From: LMDS01 sp039930465
GTDB lineage: Bacteria > Pseudomonadota > Gammaproteobacteria > Burkholderiales > Burkholderiaceae_C
Direction of reading: 5' to 3'
Length of the DNA: 8,462 bases
NCBI GenBank assembly: GCA_039930465.1
Contig: JBDTTU010000144.1
Span: 1 to 8,462, forward strand
In this document: positions 5,750-8,462 of the stretch, one piece after another
Position numbering within the stretch: position 1 is the first letter of the stretch
Layout: every line of letters starts with the position of its first letter
The notes under the pieces: model-generated
Databases searched by the model: none
What the model saw: only the letters and a program-made list of their open reading frames with translations
Told to the model about the DNA's origin: nothing
Translations under genes and position numbers: made by a program

Positions 5750-6916
5750 CTACAGGCGCGACAGGCGCTCAAGCGCGAGGTTCAGGGTTTCCTCTTTCTT
5801 GGCAAAACAGAAACGCGCCAGGCGCTGCTCGAACCCGCCCTGGTAGAACGCCGACACCGGAATCGCCGCCACGCCGACTTCAGCCGTGAGCCAGCGGCAG
5901 AACGCCTCTTCGCTCTGGTCGCTGATGGCGGAATAGTCGACACATTGGAAATAACTGCCCGCGCTGGGCAGCAGCTTGAAGCGCGTTTGCGCCAGGCCGC
6001 TGCGGAACAGGTCGCGCTTGCGCTGGTAGAAGCCGGGCAGGTCGAGGTGGCGCGAGGCATCGGCCATGAAACTGGCCAGGCCGTGTTGCATCGGCGTGTT
6101 CACCGTGAACACGTTGAACTGGTGCACCTTGCGGAACTCGGCCATCAGCGTTGCCGGCGCCGCCGCGTAGCCCACCTTCCAGCCGGTCACGTGGTAGGTC
6201 TTGCCGAAGCTCGAGACCACGACGCTGCGCTGTGACAGCTCGGGGAAACGCGCCACGCTCTGGTGCAATGCGCCGTCGAACACCATGTGTTCGTAGACTT
6301 CGTCGGCGATCACCACGATGTCGGTCCCTCGCAGCAGTTTGGCCAGACTTTGCATGTGCGCGGCCGACCAGACCGTGGCGCTCGGGTTGTGCGGCGTGTT
6401 GACGATGATGGCGCGGGTGCGCGGCGTGATCGCGGCCTGGATCAGCGCGAAGTCGGGGGCGAAGCTGCCGGGCGTGAGCGGCACGTGCACCGCCACGCCA
6501 CCGGCCAGCTCGATATTGGGCTCGTAGCTGTCGTAACACGGGTCGAGCACGATCACTTCGTCGCCCGGGTGCACGAGCGCCAGGATGGCGGTGATGATCG
6601 CCTGCGTGGCGCCAGCCGTCACGGTGATCTCGCTCCCAGGGTCGTAGGCGTGGCCATACAAGCTGGCCACCTTCGCCGCGATCGCTTCCCGGAACAGCGG
6701 CACGCCGGCCATCGGCGGGTACTGGTTCAGGCCGCTGCGCATCGCCGTGTTCACCGCGTCGAGCAGCACGGGCGCGCAGTCGAAGTCGGGGAATCCCTGG
6801 CCGAGGTTGACGGCGTTGTGCTGTTGCGCGAGCGCGGACATCACGGTGAAGATGGTGGTGCCCACGCGCGGCAGGCGGCTCGTGACCGAAGGGGTGTGAA
6901 AGCTTGTCGTGCTCAT
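5750..6916 (-). CDS. ybdL: Methionine aminotransferase (YbdL-like), PLP-dependent
   Basis: This encodes a 388-residue class I/II aminotransferase very close throughout to E. coli YbdL (386 residues), which prefers methionine as amino donor; aromatic amino acids or kynurenine are other family substrates. Shared segments include RLPRVGTTIFTVMSALAQQH, NLGQGFPDF, ITVTAGATQA, NTPHNPSATVW (Asn177), IADEVYEH (Asp205, Tyr208 contact PLP), SSFGKTYHVTGWKVGY (Lys239, Schiff-base lysine) and the C-terminal RFCFAKKEETL, whose Arg should bind the substrate carboxylate. All key residues are intact. The ATG at 6916 matches the family N-terminus. Longer starts at 6979 (ATG) and 6991 (GTG) would overlap cysB and would place an out-of-frame 13-base tandem repeat in the coding region. 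The gene lies 46 bases after cysB on the same strand and its stop faces that of the FimV-like gene 12 bases away. A role in methionine turnover or salvage is inferred. Confidence 0.93.
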   Translation of the reverse strand: MSTTSFHTPSVTSRLPRVGTTIFTVMSALAQQHNAVNLGQGFPDFDCAPVLLDAVNTAMRSGLNQYPPMAGVPLFREAIAAKVASLYGHAYDPGSEITVTAGATQAIITAILALVHPGDEVIVLDPCYDSYEPNIELAGGVAVHVPLTPGSFAPDFALIQAAITPRTRAIIVNTPHNPSATVWSAAHMQSLAKLLRGTDIVVIADEVYEHMVFDGALHQSVARFPELSQRSVVVSSFGKTYHVTGWKVGYAAAPATLMAEFRKVHQFNVFTVNTPMQHGLASFMADASRHLDLPGFYQRKRDLFRSGLAQTRFKLLPSAGSYFQCVDYSAISDQSEEAFCRWLTAEVGVAAIPVSAFYQGGFEQRLARFCFAKKEETLNLALERLSRL

Positions 6917-6917
6917 G

Positions 6918-6943
6918 CTGAAAGTTCGGGCTGGAAGTTCGGG
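6918..6943. repeat. Tandem 13-base direct repeat before the aminotransferase start
   Basis: CTGAAAGTTCGGG (6918-6930) is followed directly by CTGGAAGTTCGGG (6931-6943), with one difference at the fourth base. The repeat fills more than half of the 46-base gap after cysB and ends one base before the ATG of the aminotransferase gene, where a ribosome-binding site would be expected. No good Shine-Dalgarno is visible. It may be a replication-slippage duplication or paired binding sites. Confidence 0.75.
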
Positions 6944-6962
6944 CGCCGGGTGCGGGCGGGAA

Positions 6963-7907
6963 TCAAAGCTGGTAGTCATGCGGGTCGCCACCCATGGAAC
7001 GCGTAATGAGGGCGCGGCTCAGGCGGTCGGACATCATCTCGGCGAACGCGTAGACGAAGTTGCGCAGGTAGGCGCCGCGCTTGAAGGCGATGCGGGTCAC
7101 GTTCTGGCCGAACAGGTGGCCGACCGGGCGCGACACGAGGTCGCCGCCGGGCGGGTCGTCGCGCACCGCGAGTTCGGAGACGATGCCCACGCCCAGGCCG
7201 ATGCGCACGTAGGTCTTGATCACGTCGGCGTCGATCGCCTCGAGCACGATGTCGGGCTTCAGGCCGCGCGCCGCGAAGGCCGCGTCGACGCGGCTGCGGC
7301 CGCTGAACGACGGGTGGTATGAGACCAGAGGCAACAGCGCCAGGTCTTCGAGCGAGACCCGTTCGACCTGCGCCAGCGGGTGGCTTGCCGGCATCACCAC
7401 CGCGTGATGCCATTCGTAGCAGGGCAGGGTGACGAGCCCTTCGTAGCCGCTCAAGGCCTCGGTGGCCACGGCGATGTCGGCAACTTCGTCGATCACCATG
7501 CGCGCCACCTGGTCGGGTGCGCCCTGGTGCAGGCTGATGTTGACCTTGGGGAAGCGTTTGCGCAGCAAGGCCACCGGCCCGGGCAGGAAATAACGCGCCT
7601 GGCTGTGGGTCGTGGCGATCGACAGCGTGCCGGCGTCTTGCTGCGAATACTCTTCGCCGATGCGCTTCAGGTTGCCGACCTCGCGCATGATGATCTCGAC
7701 CGCCTTCAGCACCTGAACGCCGGGCTCGGTGACACGCCGCAAGCGCTTGCCGTGGCGCGCGAAGATGTCGATGCCGAGTTCGGCTTCGAGTTCGAGAATC
7801 GCTTTCGAGATGCCCGGTTGCGAGGTGAACAAGGCCTTCGCGGTTTCGGTCAGGTTGAGGTCGCGGCGAACCGCTTCCTGCACAAAACGGAACTGGTGCA
7901 GGTTCAC
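6963..7907 (-). CDS. cysB: CysB-family LysR-type regulator of sulfur assimilation
   Basis: This encodes a 314-residue LysR-type regulator aligning nearly end to end with E. coli CysB (324). CysB activates cysteine-biosynthesis and sulfate-assimilation genes with N-acetylserine as inducer and is antagonised by sulfide or thiosulfate. The N-terminal winged helix (1-60) contains LNLTETAKALFTSQPGISKA and LEAELGIDIFARHGKR. The effector domain has IATTHSQARYFLP (the CysB ligand-site segment THTQARY with one change), VATEALSGYEGLVTLPCYEW and DADVIKTYVRIGLGVG, all diagnostic for CysB/Cbl. The start is a GTG at 7907 (GTG-AAC-CTG-CAC-CAG), which gives the family N-terminus; the frame is open to 8108 but the extra residues are unrelated. 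The GTG overlaps the stop of the upstream chelatase gene (GTGA), so translation is probably coupled. Cbl, its paralogue, is the only close alternative. Confidence 0.92.
   Translation of the reverse strand: MNLHQFRFVQEAVRRDLNLTETAKALFTSQPGISKAILELEAELGIDIFARHGKRLRRVTEPGVQVLKAVEIIMREVGNLKRIGEEYSQQDAGTLSIATTHSQARYFLPGPVALLRKRFPKVNISLHQGAPDQVARMVIDEVADIAVATEALSGYEGLVTLPCYEWHHAVVMPASHPLAQVERVSLEDLALLPLVSYHPSFSGRSRVDAAFAARGLKPDIVLEAIDADVIKTYVRIGLGVGIVSELAVRDDPPGGDLVSRPVGHLFGQNVTRIAFKRGAYLRNFVYAFAEMMSDRLSRALITRSMGGDPHDYQL
7904..7907 (-). other. Four-base start/stop overlap (GTGA) coupling chelatase gene and cysB
   Basis: On the minus strand the GTG start of cysB (7907-7905) overlaps the TGA stop of the CbiX/SirB gene (7906-7904). 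Such overlaps usually reflect termination-reinitiation and place the two genes on one transcript. Only a weak GAGACC-like site lies before the GTG. Confidence 0.8.
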
Positions 7908-8287
7908 GCCGCGGTCTCGTCGAAGGTGAGCGCCAGGGCGGCTTGGGCCATCGCATCGACGACGCTGTCGACTTCGCCGATGGCGCTGCGCAGCTGCCAG
8001 CGCACCTGCGGGTGCAATCGGGCCAGTTCGTCGAGCAGCAGCGGCAGGTCTTTGCGCACATGGCCACCGGCGCCGAGGAACAGCGGCACCACGTCGACAC
8101 GCGTGCAACCGGCCTGCGCCAGCGTCTGGCCGGCATCGACGATGGCCGGCGCCATGAATTCGAGGAAAGCGAGTTGCACCTCGAGCTGTGGGTCGCGATC
8201 ACGCACCCGTTTTGCCACCGCTTCGAAGGGCAGCGACCAGCGTGGGTCGCGGGCGCCGTGGGCGAACAGGATCAAGCCACGTTGCAT
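7904..8287 (-). CDS. Small CbiX/SirB-type sirohydrochlorin chelatase
   Basis: This encodes a 127-residue single-domain class II chelatase of the CbiX-short/SirB type. These enzymes insert Fe2+ into sirohydrochlorin to make siroheme, or Co2+ on the way to cobalamin, in the cytoplasm. Candidate metal-site residues are His10 (LILFAHGARDPRW), Glu43 (AFLEFMAP) and His76 (VPLFLGAGGHVRKD), in the usual spacing. The length fits the one-domain form, which probably dimerises to build the two-half active site of longer CbiX and CbiK proteins. There is no histidine-rich tail or iron-sulfur motif. It lies 10 bases after the lptG stop and overlaps cysB. Because sulfite reductase needs siroheme, the ferrochelatase reaction (sirB) is favoured over cobalt insertion (cbiX), but sequence alone does not decide the metal. 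Confidence 0.88.
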   Translation of the reverse strand: MQRGLILFAHGARDPRWSLPFEAVAKRVRDRDPQLEVQLAFLEFMAPAIVDAGQTLAQAGCTRVDVVPLFLGAGGHVRKDLPLLLDELARLHPQVRWQLRSAIGEVDSVVDAMAQAALALTFDETAA

Positions 8288-8297
8288 TTTCAGTGCC

Positions 8298-8462
8298 CTA
8301 TCGGTAGCGAACCAGCCAACTGAACGCGGCGAGCGACATCAGCAGGTACAGCGCGCTCGGCGTGGCGGCCACGATCCAGGGGGTCCAGTTGCGCAACAGC
8401 CCAAGGTGGCCGGCCACGTTGTTGAGCAGCACGAAGCTGATGCCCAGCATGATGCCGCCGAA
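8298..8462 (-). CDS. lptG: LPS export ABC transporter permease LptG, C-terminal end only
   Basis: Only the last 54 codons are inside the window; the gene enters from the right edge and stops with TAG at 8300-8298. LptG is an inner-membrane permease which, with LptF and the ATPase LptB, extracts lipopolysaccharide for transport across the periplasm. The visible part starts FGGIMLGISFVLLNNVAGHL and ends with a hydrophobic helix, LYLLMSLAAFSWLV, and a basic RYR tail. It matches the last two membrane helices and the NN-containing loop typical of betaproteobacterial LptG, and is less like LptF. The identification rests on a short fragment. It leads a tightly spaced minus-strand run (10-base gap to the chelatase gene), so the sulfur genes downstream may be read from the lpt transcript. 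Confidence 0.78.
   Translation of the reverse strand, partial: FGGIMLGISFVLLNNVAGHLGLLRNWTPWIVAATPSALYLLMSLAAFSWLVRYR

Noticed and set aside
6976..8202. Minus-strand open frame of 408 codons overlapping cysB and the chelatase gene
   Set aside because: It is another frame of two well-recognised genes; its product is Arg/Pro-rich without any family match.

Overview
This window looks like compact chromosomal DNA from a high-GC betaproteobacterium, most likely of the order Burkholderiales. The evidence is the strong G/C bias at third codon positions, Shine-Dalgarno leaders of the AAGGAGACC type, and the gene families present (a Burkholderiales-style FimV-like protein, a C-terminal LptG end, a CysB regulator). 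No tRNA, rRNA, insertion sequence, phage gene or CRISPR array was seen, and no gap between genes exceeds 300 bases.

The left part (1-3461) has a metabolic flavour. An ACAD10/LvaA-type phosphotransferase, cut by the left edge, lies downstream of a Crp/Fnr-family regulator on the minus strand. Across a 115-base divergent promoter region, a class II aldolase/adducin-fold protein is read on the plus strand. It converges, with a 13-base gap, on a PaaG-like crotonase read on the minus strand. Kinase and crotonase families of this kind act on acyl-CoA thioesters, so a small acyl-CoA or hydroxyacid function is plausible but unproven.

The middle (3462-5737) is a 188-base divergent spacer followed by one large plus-strand gene. 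It encodes a 695-residue FimV-like inner-membrane protein with a signal peptide, a FimV-type N-terminal domain, a Pro/Ala/Arg-rich periplasmic linker, a coiled coil, one membrane helix and a helical TPR-like cytoplasmic domain. I see no LysM domain.

The right part (5750-8462) is a minus-strand run whose transcription order is lptG (C-terminal end only), a small CbiX/SirB chelatase, cysB, and a YbdL-like methionine aminotransferase. The chelatase and cysB overlap by four bases (GTGA), so they are probably translationally coupled. Siroheme supply for sulfite reductase, control of cysteine synthesis and methionine transamination together suggest a sulfur-metabolism operon appended to an LPS-export gene.

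I did not find a clearly new biological system. The points most worth a second look are the unusual FimV-like architecture, the sulfur-themed operon tail, two enzymes that lack the classical catalytic acids of their families, a palindrome over the putative promoter of the Crp-like gene, and a tandem 13-base repeat directly before the aminotransferase start.
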